Assembly: GCF_003121405.1 (NCBI RefSeq)
Contig: NZ_QBUY01000007.1
Span: 124,001 to 188,000, forward strand
Direction of reading: 5' to 3'
DNA from: Paraburkholderia sp. C35
GTDB lineage: Bacteria > Pseudomonadota > Gammaproteobacteria > Burkholderiales > Burkholderiaceae
DNA length: 64,000 nucleotides
Shown here: piece after piece, positions 26,631 through 35,040 of the stretch
Layout: each line of letters starts with the position of its first letter
Position numbering within the stretch: the first letter of the stretch is position 1
Notes under the pieces: model-generated
What the model was told of the DNA's origin: nothing
Seen by the model: only the letters and a program-made list of their open reading frames with translations
Databases searched by the model: none
Program-made: the position numbers and the translations under genes

Positions 26631-27178
26631 TAGACGTGACGCAGACGCGACCATCCCAAAGGAAATTGGTGCGCCCCCCGGTGCCACCATTGATCCGCGC
26701 AATGGTCCTAAAACTAAAACTTACGTCTCGTCGACACCGTTCAACCAAGAATGTCCGTCAATGACAGCGCTCAACCACTATTGCTTAAAACGGGCATCCG
26801 CCGAACAACATTGCAATACTTATATAGCAGGCATTTGTGGCACGGAAAGATTTAAATTACTTTAATAATCAACTACTTATATGATTGTTGAACGTTCCAA
26901 AATTGCCGAGGGCATACACGCTCGACATCATCCCCGCGCCGCACATATTGCACGCAGCCTGCCGTGCATTCACACAACAAAACCAACCGAACGAAAGCGC
27001 GTTGACGCAACGTTCGGCACCATCAACTTACGTCGTCACGTTCGCTACGATCAGCCGCGCTAACCTGATCATCAGTCGACCTCTCATACGACAAACATCC
27101 CATGTTCGCGGTACTCTCCTATCCGGCACCTTTTCTGCCTCGATGCAATCCGCAATGGTCTCAACAGGACATGGTCCC
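26631..27178. other. Junction between accessory DNA and the DyP-encapsulin locus
   Basis: No gene is supported; the frame upstream of the DyP ATG is open but not protein-like. Around 26810-26890 the DNA is very AT-rich and could hold the DyP promoter. At 26728-26736 the sequence ends ...CTCGTCGACA, which read from the minus strand is TGTCGACGAG, a possible Tn7-like terminus. A second TGTCGA occurs at 17560, but the flanking 5-bp sequences do not match. Confidence 0.4.
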
Positions 27179-28276
27179 ATGCCCAACGCCAACGACATTC
27201 CAGAACCACAAGCCGTCTATTCCCCCATTACCCGCAGCGCGATCTTTATCGTCGCAACCCTCGCTCACGGCGAAGAACACGCCGCCACCGTGCGCGCGTG
27301 GTGCGCAGATGTCGCCGCCCTCGTGCGCTCAGTCGGCAAGCGTGTGCCGTCGGGCAACCTGTCGTGCGTGACGGGTTTCAGTTCCGATGCGTGGGACACG
27401 CTGTTCGGCGCGCCCCGTCCTGCACTGCTTCATCCGTTTCGCGAGTTCGGTCCGAGCGAGCGCCGCGCGATTGCGACGCCCGGAGACCTGCTGCTGCATA
27501 TCCGTGCCGACCAGATGGACCTGTGCTTCGAACTGGCGACGCAACTGATGACACGACTCGGCGAGTCCGTTCAGGTCGTCGACGAAGTGCACGGCTTCCG
27601 CTATTTCGATCTGCGCAGCATGGTGGGTTTCGTCGATGGCACGGAGAATCCGGCTGGCCGCGAAGCCACCGATTTCACCATGATCGGCGACGAAGATCCC
27701 GATTTCACGTCCGGCAGTTACGTGCTCGTGCAGAAGTATCTGCACGATATGTCGGGCTGGAATGCGCTGTCCGTCGAAACGCAGGAACGCATCATCGGAC
27801 GCACGAAGCTCTCCGACATCGAACTCGATGAAGCCGTCAAGCCGAGCCGGTCGCATAGCTCGCTGACGACGCTGGTCGAGAACGGGCAGGAAGTGAAGAT
27901 TCTGCGCGACAACATGCCGTTCGGCCGCCCCGGCTCGGGCGAGTTTGGCACCTACTTCATCGGCTATGCGCGCTCGCCCGATCCCATCGAGAAGATGCTC
28001 GAAAACATGTTCGTTGGCCGACCTCCCGGCAATTACGACCGGCTGCTCGACTACAGCCGTGCCGCGACGGGCGGCCTGTTTTTCGTGCCTTCCGAGCCTC
28101 TGCTAGAAGAACTCGCGGATCGCACGCCGCCAACCGACGCGAGCGCGGACGCCGACGTCGATGCCGACGCAGCACCGGCCACGCTTGCCGCTCCATCCGA
28201 TTCCCCATCCGTCGAGCCACGCCATGACGGCTCGCTGAATATCGGCTCATTGAAAGGAACCACGCAATATGAATAA
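27179..28276 (+). CDS. Dye-decolourising (DyP-type) heme peroxidase with encapsulin targeting tag
   Basis: 365 residues from the ATG at 27179 (AGGA 9 bases upstream). It has the DyP GxxDG motif in MVGFVDGTENP, a heme-ligand His candidate in PSRSHSSL and the distal Arg in LRDNMPFGRPG. After residue ~300 comes an Asp/Ala/Pro-rich linker and then DGSLNIGSLKG, the cargo-loading peptide that docks inside encapsulin shells. The enzyme uses peroxide to oxidise dyes and phenolic compounds, and caged DyPs are linked to oxidative stress. The stop overlaps the encapsulin start by 8 bases, so enzyme and shell are made together. Confidence 0.93.
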   Translation: MPNANDIPEPQAVYSPITRSAIFIVATLAHGEEHAATVRAWCADVAALVRSVGKRVPSGNLSCVTGFSSDAWDTLFGAPRPALLHPFREFGPSERRAIATPGDLLLHIRADQMDLCFELATQLMTRLGESVQVVDEVHGFRYFDLRSMVGFVDGTENPAGREATDFTMIGDEDPDFTSGSYVLVQKYLHDMSGWNALSVETQERIIGRTKLSDIELDEAVKPSRSHSSLTTLVENGQEVKILRDNMPFGRPGSGEFGTYFIGYARSPDPIEKMLENMFVGRPPGNYDRLLDYSRAATGGLFFVPSEPLLEELADRTPPTDASADADVDADAAPATLAAPSDSPSVEPRHDGSLNIGSLKGTTQYE

Positions 28277-29075
28277 CCTGCATCGCGAGCTTGCCCCGAT
28301 CTCCAGCGCCGCCTGGGAGCAAATCGAAGAAGAAGTGGCGCGCACGTTCAAGCGCTCGGTCGCCGGTCGGCGTGTGGTCGACGTGAAGGGTCCGGGCGGT
28401 GTCGATCTGTCGGGTGTCGGCACGGGTCATCAGTCGACCATCGCCGCGCCGCATCAGGGCGTGGTGGCGAAGCTGTCCGAGGTCAAGGCGCTCGTGCAAC
28501 TGACCGTGCCGTTCGAACTGTCGCGCGATGCCATCGATGCCGTGGAGCGCGGCGCCAACGACTCGGACTGGCAGCCCGCCAAGGACGCAGCGAAAGAACT
28601 GGCCTACGCCGAAGATCGCGCGATATTCGACGGCTACCAGGCGGCGGGCATCGTCGGCATACGCGAGGGTTCGTCGAATACGTCGCTGACGTTGCCTGCG
28701 AACGTGGCCGACTATCCGGACGCAATTGCAGGCGCACTGGCGCAGTTGCGGCTCGCAGGCGTCGATGGCCCCTATTCCGTGCTGCTCGGCGCCGACGCGT
28801 ACACCGCGCTCACCGAAGCGAGCGATCAGGGCTATCCCGTGCTCGGGCACATCAAGCGCATCGTCAATACCGACATCATCTGGGCACCGGCGATCGAAGG
28901 CGGCAGCGTGCTGTCGATGCGCGGCGGCGACTATGAACTGCATCTCGGGCAGGACGTATCGATCGGTTATCAGAGCCACACGGATTCGGCCGTGCGCCTC
29001 TATCTGCGTGAGACGCTGACGTTCCTGATGCTGACGAGCGAGGCTTCCGTGTCGGTGGTGCCGGCTGCGGGATAA
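28269..29075 (+). CDS. Family 1 encapsulin shell protein
   Basis: 268 residues, the usual length of HK97-fold encapsulins. The start MNNLHRELAPISSAAWEQIEEE, the segment VVDVKGPGGVDLSGVGTGH, and the end TFLMLTSEASVSVV are characteristic. Subunits assemble into an icosahedral nanocompartment that packages the DyP peroxidase encoded immediately upstream through its C-terminal tag. A perfect bidirectional hairpin at 29106-29136 closes the operon. Confidence 0.95.
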   Translation: MNNLHRELAPISSAAWEQIEEEVARTFKRSVAGRRVVDVKGPGGVDLSGVGTGHQSTIAAPHQGVVAKLSEVKALVQLTVPFELSRDAIDAVERGANDSDWQPAKDAAKELAYAEDRAIFDGYQAAGIVGIREGSSNTSLTLPANVADYPDAIAGALAQLRLAGVDGPYSVLLGADAYTALTEASDQGYPVLGHIKRIVNTDIIWAPAIEGGSVLSMRGGDYELHLGQDVSIGYQSHTDSAVRLYLRETLTFLMLTSEASVSVVPAAG

Positions 29076-29105
29076 AACGATTCTCGCCTCGAAGAAACCG
29101 AAAGC

Positions 29106-29136
29106 GTCAAAGGCCATCACAGTGATGGCCTTTGAC
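29106..29136. terminator. Bidirectional terminator hairpin
   Basis: GTCAAAGGCCATCAC and GTGATGGCCTTTGAC are exact 15-bp inverses around a single A. The hairpin sits between the convergent encapsulin and formate dehydrogenase genes and ends close to both stop codons, so it likely serves both. Confidence 0.75.
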
Positions 29137-29146
29137 CTTATTGCCG

Positions 29147-30349
29147 TTACGCTGCCTTGAAGCGCGCAGCTTCTTCCGAACCCGACGTCGCATTGCCCGC
29201 GCTATACGAGTGCGCGCCGACACCCGCCAGCTTGCCGCCATCGACGATCAGATACTCGTCGCGAATCGCCCGCTTCTCGAACCAGCATTCGAGAATTTCG
29301 CGCGTACCCGCTGCATAGCGTGCCTGTGCAGACAGCGTCGTACCCGAGATATGCGGCGTCATGCCGTTGTGCGGCATGGTGCGCCACGGATGATCGCGCG
29401 GTGCGGGCTGCGGGAACCACACGTCGCCTGCATAACCTGCCAGTTGCCCCGATTCGAGCGCACGCACGATGGCATCGCGATCGACGATCTTGCCACGCGC
29501 CGTGTTGACGATGTACGCGCCGCGCTTCATCTTTGCGATCAGCTGCTCGTTGAACAGGTGTTCTGTTTCCGGATGCAGCGGACAGTTGATCGTCACCACA
29601 TCGCAGGCCTTCACCATCGATTCGACAGTCGGATGCCACGTCGCGCCGAGTTCCTTTTCGACATCGAGCGGCAGACGGTGACGGTCCGTGTAGTGCAGCT
29701 TCACATCGAACGGCTTGAGGCGGCGCAACACAGCTGCACCGATGCGGCCCGCGGCCACCGTGCCGACATTCATCGCTTCGAGATCGTACGCACGCTCGAC
29801 GCAATCGGCGATATTCCAGCCGCCCTTCTTCACCCATTCATGCGACGGCAGGTAATTGCGCACCAGCCCGAGAATCATCATCACGACGTGCTCGGCCACG
29901 CTGATGCTGTTGCAATACGTCACTTCCGCCACGGTGATCTTGCGCTCGATTGCTGCCTGCAGATCGACGTGATCCGAGCCAATGCCTGCCGTCAACGCGA
30001 GCTTGAGCTTCGGCGCCTTCGCGATACGTTCGGCCGTCAGATACGCCGGCCAGAACGGTTGCGAGATCACCACTTCGGCATCGGCCAGTTCGCGTTCGAA
30101 GGTCGAGTTCGGACCGTCCTTGTCGGATGTGACAACCAGCGTATGCCCTTGTGATTCCAGATACTTGCGCAGGCCCAGTTCGCCGGACACGCTGCCCAGC
30201 AGTTCGCCCGGCGTGAAGTCGATGGCCTTCGGCGTGGGCGCCGTCTGACCATCATGATAGTGCGTGATTTCAGGTACATCGTCGCGGGCGTACTGTTTCG
30301 GCATTCCCTTGACGGGGTCGTCATACAGCACACAAAGAACCTTGGCCAT
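29147..30349 (-). CDS. fdh: NAD-dependent formate dehydrogenase (single-subunit)
   Basis: 400 residues from the ATG at 30349 ([12 protein letters not shown]). The D-2-hydroxyacid dehydrogenase fold carries FDH hallmarks: NAD loop [10 protein letters not shown], the ribose-binding Asp in [10 protein letters not shown] (NAD preference), catalytic Arg in [12 protein letters not shown] and catalytic His in [11 protein letters not shown]. It oxidises formate to CO2 with reduction of NAD+ in the cytoplasm and needs no metal. The 193-bp upstream gap has two palindromes, and a LysR regulator gene lies directly upstream on the same strand. Confidence 0.95.
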   Translation of the reverse strand: MAKVLCVLYDDPVKGMPKQYARDDVPEITHYHDGQTAPTPKAIDFTPGELLGSVSGELGLRKYLESQGHTLVVTSDKDGPNSTFERELADAEVVISQPFWPAYLTAERIAKAPKLKLALTAGIGSDHVDLQAAIERKITVAEVTYCNSISVAEHVVMMILGLVRNYLPSHEWVKKGGWNIADCVERAYDLEAMNVGTVAAGRIGAAVLRRLKPFDVKLHYTDRHRLPLDVEKELGATWHPTVESMVKACDVVTINCPLHPETEHLFNEQLIAKMKRGAYIVNTARGKIVDRDAIVRALESGQLAGYAGDVWFPQPAPRDHPWRTMPHNGMTPHISGTTLSAQARYAAGTREILECWFEKRAIRDEYLIVDGGKLAGVGAHSYSAGNATSGSEEAARFKAA

Positions 30350-30458
30350 TCGTCTCGCTCCAGTCTGGTCGAGCGCATTGTTGTGCCGGCGCTCTATCGA
30401 CATATCGACGTGAAACATCACATACGATATGAAGCAGTGTCTATGGCGCGTGCAGGTG

Positions 30459-30502
30459 CGTCCAATCGTTTGGACGTATGAAGTGATAAGCGTCGCTTAT
30501 CA
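30459..30502 (-). promoter_or_regulatory. Two palindromes upstream of formate dehydrogenase (LysR-type operators?)
   Basis: CGTCCAA-TCGT-TTGGACG at 30459-30476 and TGATAAGCG-T-CGCTTATCA at 30484-30502 are both exact inverted repeats in the 193-bp space before the fdh start. The second has the short-arm, T...A form common to LysR sites. The LysR gene ends 40 bp away. Confidence 0.5.
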
Positions 30503-30542
30503 GGCCGTGCGTGACTTTATGTAGAGTGAGCGCGAAAGCGTT

Positions 30543-31460
30543 TCAGCAAACGGGAAGCAAGGCGTCGAAATCGTCCTGCAAACGCAGGCCTTCGGCACAG
30601 CGCCAGAAAGCAGCGACGAGTGGCTGCATGGCCTCGCGGTTGCGCGCGACCAGCCCGATCTCGCGCGTGAGTTCGGGCATCAGCAAGGCGCGGCGCACGC
30701 CGTCGCCAGCGGGCAGCACGCTCAGCAGGCTGTGCGGAAAGATACTGGACATACCGGCGTGCAGCACATGTCCGTAAAGCGCGAGCAGCGAGTCGCATTC
30801 GATCCGCACTTCGGGCTGCACCTGTTCGCGACGGAAGGCGGCATTGATCACCTGCCGGTTCTGCATCGCGAGCGGCAGCAGGCCGAGCGGCAAGCCGGCC
30901 AGTTCACGCCAGCTGCACGCACCTTCGACGAGACTGGCATGATCGCCCGGCGGCGAAAGCAGAATCGAGCGTTCGCGGTACAGCGGCAACACGGCAAAGC
31001 CCGCCTGCACGCCGGAGTCCAGATACGTGAGGCCGATATCGAGTTCGAGTTCGTCGAGTTGCCGGTGTATCGCTTCCGAACTGAGCGAGTGCACGTCGTA
31101 GCGGATATCCGGATGCTCCAGCAAGCATGGCGCAAGTACACGCGACGCCACGGGAATCACGGTCGGAATGGCACCGACGCGCAGCTTGCCGACGAGACGA
31201 TCTTGCGCGGCAGATGCATCCTGACGCATGTTCTGCAGCGTCGCCAGCGTTTGCCGCGCCCAGCCGAGCACGCGCTCGCCGTCTTCCGTGAAGCCGACGA
31301 AGCGCCGCCCGCGGTTGACGATGGTCAGCCCCAGTTCCGATTCGAGCGCGCGTATCGCCGACGACAAGGCCGGTTGCGACACATGGCATGCATCGGCGGC
31401 GCGCGCGAAGTGCTTTTCACGCGCCAGCGTGACGAGATAATCGAGCTGCCGGATGAACAT
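30543..31460 (-). CDS. LysR-family transcriptional regulator
   Basis: 305 residues: winged HTH at residues 1-60 (FIRQLDYLVTLAREKHFARA, then VSQPALSSAIRALESELG) and a periplasmic-binding-like effector domain (KLRVGAIPTVIPVASRVLAP, then LDIGLTYLDSG). It lies between the M24 gene (6 bp upstream) and fdh (193 bp downstream), all on the same strand, so control of formate dehydrogenase is the simplest inference. The effector is unknown. Confidence 0.92.
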   Translation of the reverse strand: MFIRQLDYLVTLAREKHFARAADACHVSQPALSSAIRALESELGLTIVNRGRRFVGFTEDGERVLGWARQTLATLQNMRQDASAAQDRLVGKLRVGAIPTVIPVASRVLAPCLLEHPDIRYDVHSLSSEAIHRQLDELELDIGLTYLDSGVQAGFAVLPLYRERSILLSPPGDHASLVEGACSWRELAGLPLGLLPLAMQNRQVINAAFRREQVQPEVRIECDSLLALYGHVLHAGMSSIFPHSLLSVLPAGDGVRRALLMPELTREIGLVARNREAMQPLVAAFWRCAEGLRLQDDFDALLPVC

Positions 31461-31466
31461 GCGCGG

Positions 31467-32126
31467 TCAGACGAGCAGGTCTTCGTGGAATGCGCCGAAA
31501 GGGCGCGTCGGATGCGCGATCTGGATTTCGAGAATCCACAGTCCCGCTGCGGGCGCCGCATCGAAATCGCCGAGATCGCCCGCCTTGTAGATGGCGTGCG
31601 GAAAGTCGCTCACGCGATGACCCTTGATATCGACATTGAGCCGAAAGCCGTGCGCATCGGCGCGTTGCGCGGCGTACTCGTACAGATCGATGCCCGCGCA
31701 ACCTGTCGTGCGCCAGTGATGCTCGACTTCGTCATAGATCGTGCGTGCCGCTTGCGCGCACGCGCGCATGTCGGCATCGTCGCCGCATACGAAGGTCGCG
31801 CCCGCATCGCCTTCGTGCTTGTCCCACACCGCGCCGAGATCGATGAAGAAGATGTCGTTGGCCGCCAGCACGGGATCGCCATTCGAGCGCTGCTTGAAGG
31901 TTCGCAACGTGTTCTCGCCGAAGCGCACCAGCACGGGATGCCAGATCCGGTCCATGCCGAGATCTTTCAGGATCCGCAGCGCGAGCGCATTCGCCTGCGA
32001 TTCCAGCATGCCGGGTTGCACTCCAGCGGCGATGGCGTCGACGGCTTGCCATGTCATCGTTCTGGCGTGCTGCATGGCGTCCAGCGAATAAAGCTCCCCG
32101 ACGGCTTCCTTGCGTGTCGAATTCAA
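31467..32126 (-). CDS. M24-family metallopeptidase-like protein
   Basis: 219 residues from a TTG start with GAGGAG 7 bases upstream, a strong site that decides the start. The creatinase/aminopeptidase 'pita-bread' fold is shown by the metal ligands: Asp pair in FIDLGAVW and HEGDAGATF, His in DIKGHRVSDFPH, Glu in LWILEIQIA and Glu in FHEDLLV. It is shorter than full aminopeptidases because it lacks the N-terminal domain. It may hydrolyse an Xaa-Pro dipeptide or related amide. The gene leads the LysR-fdh cluster. Confidence 0.85.
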   Translation of the reverse strand: MNSTRKEAVGELYSLDAMQHARTMTWQAVDAIAAGVQPGMLESQANALALRILKDLGMDRIWHPVLVRFGENTLRTFKQRSNGDPVLAANDIFFIDLGAVWDKHEGDAGATFVCGDDADMRACAQAARTIYDEVEHHWRTTGCAGIDLYEYAAQRADAHGFRLNVDIKGHRVSDFPHAIYKAGDLGDFDAAPAAGLWILEIQIAHPTRPFGAFHEDLLV

Positions 32127-32172
32127 CGTACTGCTCCTCGATGTGGTGACATGCCAATGTCAAATCTGCATT

Positions 32173-32196
32173 CGATATATAGCCGTAAATATATCG
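32173..32196. promoter_or_regulatory. ModE-like molybdate operator candidate
   Basis: CGATATATA-N6-AATATATCG: 9-bp arms with one mismatch and a 6-bp spacer, close to the CGnTATATA-N6-TATATAnCG form bound by molybdate-responsive ModE. It lies 47 bp upstream of the M24 start and about 180 bp upstream of the divergent molbindin gene. Confidence 0.5.
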
Positions 32197-32378
32197 TGTT
32201 TGTTGATAGCCCCGTTGCGAATGCGTTACGTCGATTCTGGCATGCCGCGATATAGCGGCTTACATACCGCGTAAACACGGGAAGTCAGGCTATAGGTGTA
32301 AACGCTAAACTGCGGGTTGAGTTAACACAGCGGGCTGCTATCGCAAACACGCGAAGCCCAATCACGGAGAACCACATC

Positions 32379-32804
32379 ATGCGAACAAGCGCACGCAATC
32401 ATTTCACGGGGCAGATCACCGAAGTCAAGCATGGCGCCGTCAACGACGAAGTCACGCTGCGCACGCAGGACGGACTCGACATCGTCGCCGTCATCACGCA
32501 CGGCAGCGCGACCTCGCTCGGACTCGCAGCCGGCAAGCCGGCGTTTGCACTGGTGAAGGCATCGTCGGTGATCCTGATGGTCGATTCGACCGACAAGGTG
32601 TCGGCGCGAAACCGCGTCGCAGGCACGGTCACGGCCGTCACGAAGGGCGCTGTGAACAGCGAAGTGATCGTTGCGTCCGCAAGCGGTGCGCAGATCGCGG
32701 CCATCATCACCAATGAAAGCGTCGAGCGCCTCGGCCTTGCAAACGGCTCGGCCGCTTCGGCGATCTTCAAGGCGTCGAGCGTGATCATCGGCGTCGACGC
32801 GTAA
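32379..32804 (+). CDS. Molybdopterin/molybdate-binding (Mop/TOBE, di-domain) protein
   Basis: 141 residues made of two TOBE/Mop repeats: residues ~5-68 (ARNHFTGQITEVKHGAVNDE) and ~75-141 (ARNRVAGTVTAVTKGAVNSE), each ending KASSVI. Such molbindins bind molybdate in the cytoplasm as storage or buffering proteins. The ModE-like palindrome upstream fits molybdate control. The single-subunit formate dehydrogenase nearby does not itself use molybdenum. Confidence 0.93.
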   Translation: MRTSARNHFTGQITEVKHGAVNDEVTLRTQDGLDIVAVITHGSATSLGLAAGKPAFALVKASSVILMVDSTDKVSARNRVAGTVTAVTKGAVNSEVIVASASGAQIAAIITNESVERLGLANGSAASAIFKASSVIIGVDA

Positions 32805-32825
32805 GCCTCGCGCTACGAACTTCAT

Positions 32826-33764
32826 TCAGCGCAGCGGCAGAATCCGCACGTAGCTGGTTCCACCCGCCGCTGCGCGATCGACTACATACAGCCGGTGACG
32901 CGTCGCATCCACGGCAACACCCCGTGCGTCGTGAAAGTCACTGGCGATCTCGCTGACCGTGCCATCGGTTGCGATCTTGCACACCGATGCGCTCTTGCAG
33001 TGTGTGTACAACGCGCCCTGCGCATCTGCCGCCATCAGATCCGGATTGTCGATCTTCGCGAACGTATCGGTAACGCTCACAGGTTGCGCAGCCTGCAACA
33101 GGCTAGCCAGCGGCACGCGCACGATCACGTTGCGCGCCTGATCCGACACATACACCATGTCGCCCGATACGGCGACGCCAACCGGCTTGCCGAGACCCGT
33201 GATCAGATCGCGTTCGGTCGCGTGGCCCGTGGCCGTATCGTAGGTCAGCAGGCTCACGCCGCCAGCGGCGGGCGCACTGCTCTCCTTGACGAACCACGTC
33301 GATAGCGCCTGATTGGCACCGACAGCCGCAATGCCGAGCCTGCGTCGCGCGGGATTCGGCCCGGAAAGCAGCGTCGCGCTATCTGCGCCCTTGACGGCGA
33401 ACACCGCGCTCGCGCTGCCGAATCCGAAGCGCACGGCCAGCAGATTGCCTTCACGGTCGAAGCTCAACTGGCTCAGGCTGATGCCCTGCCCCGGCGCCTG
33501 AGGAATCGACGTGTACGGCGCGAACGCGCGGCCATCGGCGGATCGCAATATGCTGCTCTTTGCATCGTCGGTCAGATAGACGGCGCCGTCGCCGGCATTG
33601 ACGGCGATGCCGTTGGGCCGCACGCCGTTCAGTGCGACGGGCGTCATATCCGCTGCCGCACCGCCCGATGCACAGCCGTACGTCTGCGCCAGCGCGCCCG
33701 CAATCAGAATCTGCAGAAGCCCGCGCGCACAACGTGTCGACAGGGCTACCGGTAGCCGCAACAT
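32826..33764 (-). CDS. Exported beta-propeller (NHL/SMP-30-like) lipoprotein-type protein
   Basis: 312 residues, ATG with AAGGAG upstream. The N-terminus is basic then hydrophobic and ends AQTYGCASG, which looks like a lipobox-type signal with Cys. The body has repeated propeller blades (RPNGIAVNAGDGAVYLTDD, KPVGVAVSGDMVYVSDQARN, RGVAVDATRHRLYVVDRAA). No catalytic residues of SMP-30 lactonases are obvious, so a binding or scaffold role is possible. It is convergent with the molbindin gene. Confidence 0.8.
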   Translation of the reverse strand: MLRLPVALSTRCARGLLQILIAGALAQTYGCASGGAAADMTPVALNGVRPNGIAVNAGDGAVYLTDDAKSSILRSADGRAFAPYTSIPQAPGQGISLSQLSFDREGNLLAVRFGFGSASAVFAVKGADSATLLSGPNPARRRLGIAAVGANQALSTWFVKESSAPAAGGVSLLTYDTATGHATERDLITGLGKPVGVAVSGDMVYVSDQARNVIVRVPLASLLQAAQPVSVTDTFAKIDNPDLMAADAQGALYTHCKSASVCKIATDGTVSEIASDFHDARGVAVDATRHRLYVVDRAAAGGTSYVRILPLR

Positions 33765-33792
33765 GAGATCTCCTTGAAATTGAGCGTCAACG

Positions 33793-34188
33793 TCAGCGCT
33801 GCGCGAGTTGAGCCTCGATTGCTGCCTTGTCGATCACCGACCACACCTGAGCAATCTTTCCATCACGAAACGCGTAGAACACGTTCTCCGAAAATGCGAC
33901 CTTCTTTCCGTTGACGGCAAGCCCGAGAAACGTGCCCTTAGGCGAGCAGTCGAACTGCAAGCGGCTCGCGATCATCGACGGCTCCGCGACGATCAATGCA
34001 ATCTCGAAGCGAAGATCGGGAATCTCGCGAAAGTCGCGTTCCAGCATTGCCCGATAGCCTGACACGCCGATCCGCTCGCCGTTGTAGATCACATCGTCAC
34101 CGACGAACTGTCCCAGCATCGCCCAGTCCTGCCGGTTCAGGCAGTCGATATAACCGCGATAAACCTCTGCCAGCCCAATCCCGCTCAT
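33793..34188 (-). CDS. SnoaL/ketosteroid-isomerase-like protein
   Basis: 131 residues from the ATG at 34188. The NTF2-like fold pattern is clear: YRGYIDCLNRQDWAML, VIYNGERIGVSGYRAMLE, and the C-terminal FYAFRDGKIAQVWSVIDKAA. These small alpha+beta cones act as isomerases or cyclases on polyketides or hydrophobic molecules, and the substrate here cannot be read from the sequence. It lies 57 bp downstream of the XRE-cupin gene on the same strand. Confidence 0.85.
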   Translation of the reverse strand: MSGIGLAEVYRGYIDCLNRQDWAMLGQFVGDDVIYNGERIGVSGYRAMLERDFREIPDLRFEIALIVAEPSMIASRLQFDCSPKGTFLGLAVNGKKVAFSENVFYAFRDGKIAQVWSVIDKAAIEAQLAQR

Positions 34189-34244
34189 GCCGCCCTCGCC
34201 TCCGATGGCACAAGCCGCCATGTTACCCGCGTCGTGTGTTGCGC

Positions 34245-34898
34245 TCAGATGGCGTCGGCGGGACGGTGCGCGTCGGTGTCGACGCAACAGACGAGGACTT
34301 CGGCGGGCTTCTTTCCCGTGCTCAGATACACATGGCCCACGGCGCTATCGAAGTACAGGCTGTCGCCCGGTTTCAGATGGAACACCGCGCCTGTCTCGAA
34401 GCGCAATTCGAGCGCGCCATCGAGCAGGAACACGAACTCCTCGCCGCTGTGACGGATGTAGTCGGGAAAATCCGTCAACTTGCGCGCCCTGACATGCGCG
34501 CGCATCGGCACCATCCGCTTGCCTGTCAGATCGTTCGCGAGCATCCCGTATTCGTAATTGGGCGTGTCGTAAATCATCTGCTGGCCGGACGCGGTGAAGG
34601 TCGGCTCGATCGGACTGGCGGCAGCACGCTTCGCGCGCCCGAAGATCGCGTCGAAGTCGAGTTGTAGCGCATGCGCGAGCGCCGCGAACTTGTCGTAGGT
34701 CAGCGCGATGTCGCCGCGCTCGGCCTTCGAAATCGTCGATACCGCGATACCCGACTGCTCCGACAACTGCATCAGCGTCAACCCGCGTGCCTTGCGCGCG
34801 TCGCGCAGCCGCGCGCCGACCGCCTTGTGATCGATCTGGGACGAAGCGTCGGCGGCTTCGGCTTCGGTTGTTTTACGCGCAGTGGATCGGGTAGCCAT
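34245..34898 (-). CDS. XRE-cupin transcriptional regulator
   Basis: 217 residues. The HTH lies at ~28-85 (ARLRDARKARGLTLMQLSEQ, then STISKAERGDIALTYDKF) and a cupin_2 sensor domain at ~140-205 (HSGEEFVFLLDGALELRF, then LKPGDSLYFDSAVGHVY). This architecture is common in regulators of amino acid, polyamine and amide catabolism. It diverges from the MFS/amidase operon, and the shared intergenic region holds a perfect inverted repeat, so it most likely represses that operon and itself. Confidence 0.93.
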   Translation of the reverse strand: MATRSTARKTTEAEAADASSQIDHKAVGARLRDARKARGLTLMQLSEQSGIAVSTISKAERGDIALTYDKFAALAHALQLDFDAIFGRAKRAAASPIEPTFTASGQQMIYDTPNYEYGMLANDLTGKRMVPMRAHVRARKLTDFPDYIRHSGEEFVFLLDGALELRFETGAVFHLKPGDSLYFDSAVGHVYLSTGKKPAEVLVCCVDTDAHRPADAI

Positions 34899-34960
34899 GA
34901 CGATGCTCGGTAGGTCTTACGTAAGTCTCACGAACGACAAAGGGACAAAGGGTTTTGTCG

Positions 34961-34988
34961 TATACGAGAATTTATTTTTTCTCGTATA
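34961..34988. promoter_or_regulatory. Perfect 10-bp inverted repeat, likely XRE-cupin operator
   Basis: TATACGAGAA and TTCTCGTATA are exact inverses around TTTATTTT, in the 142-bp space between the XRE-cupin gene and the divergent MFS gene. The left arm also forms the smaller palindrome CGTATACG at 34959-34966. Confidence 0.6.
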
Positions 34989-35040
34989 TGATAACTCGCA
35001 TCGATGCCAGTCCCATGCAGTCCTTTCAGGAGCGCAGCCC

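Noticed and set aside
27102..27831. Additional ORFs overlapping the DyP gene, and the extended DyP start at 26885
   Set aside because: DyP homology and the AGGA site favour the ATG at 27179; upstream codons have no protein character.
30732..32255. 507-codon plus-strand frame opposite the LysR and M24 genes
   Set aside because: Shadow frame; both minus-strand genes have intact family motifs.
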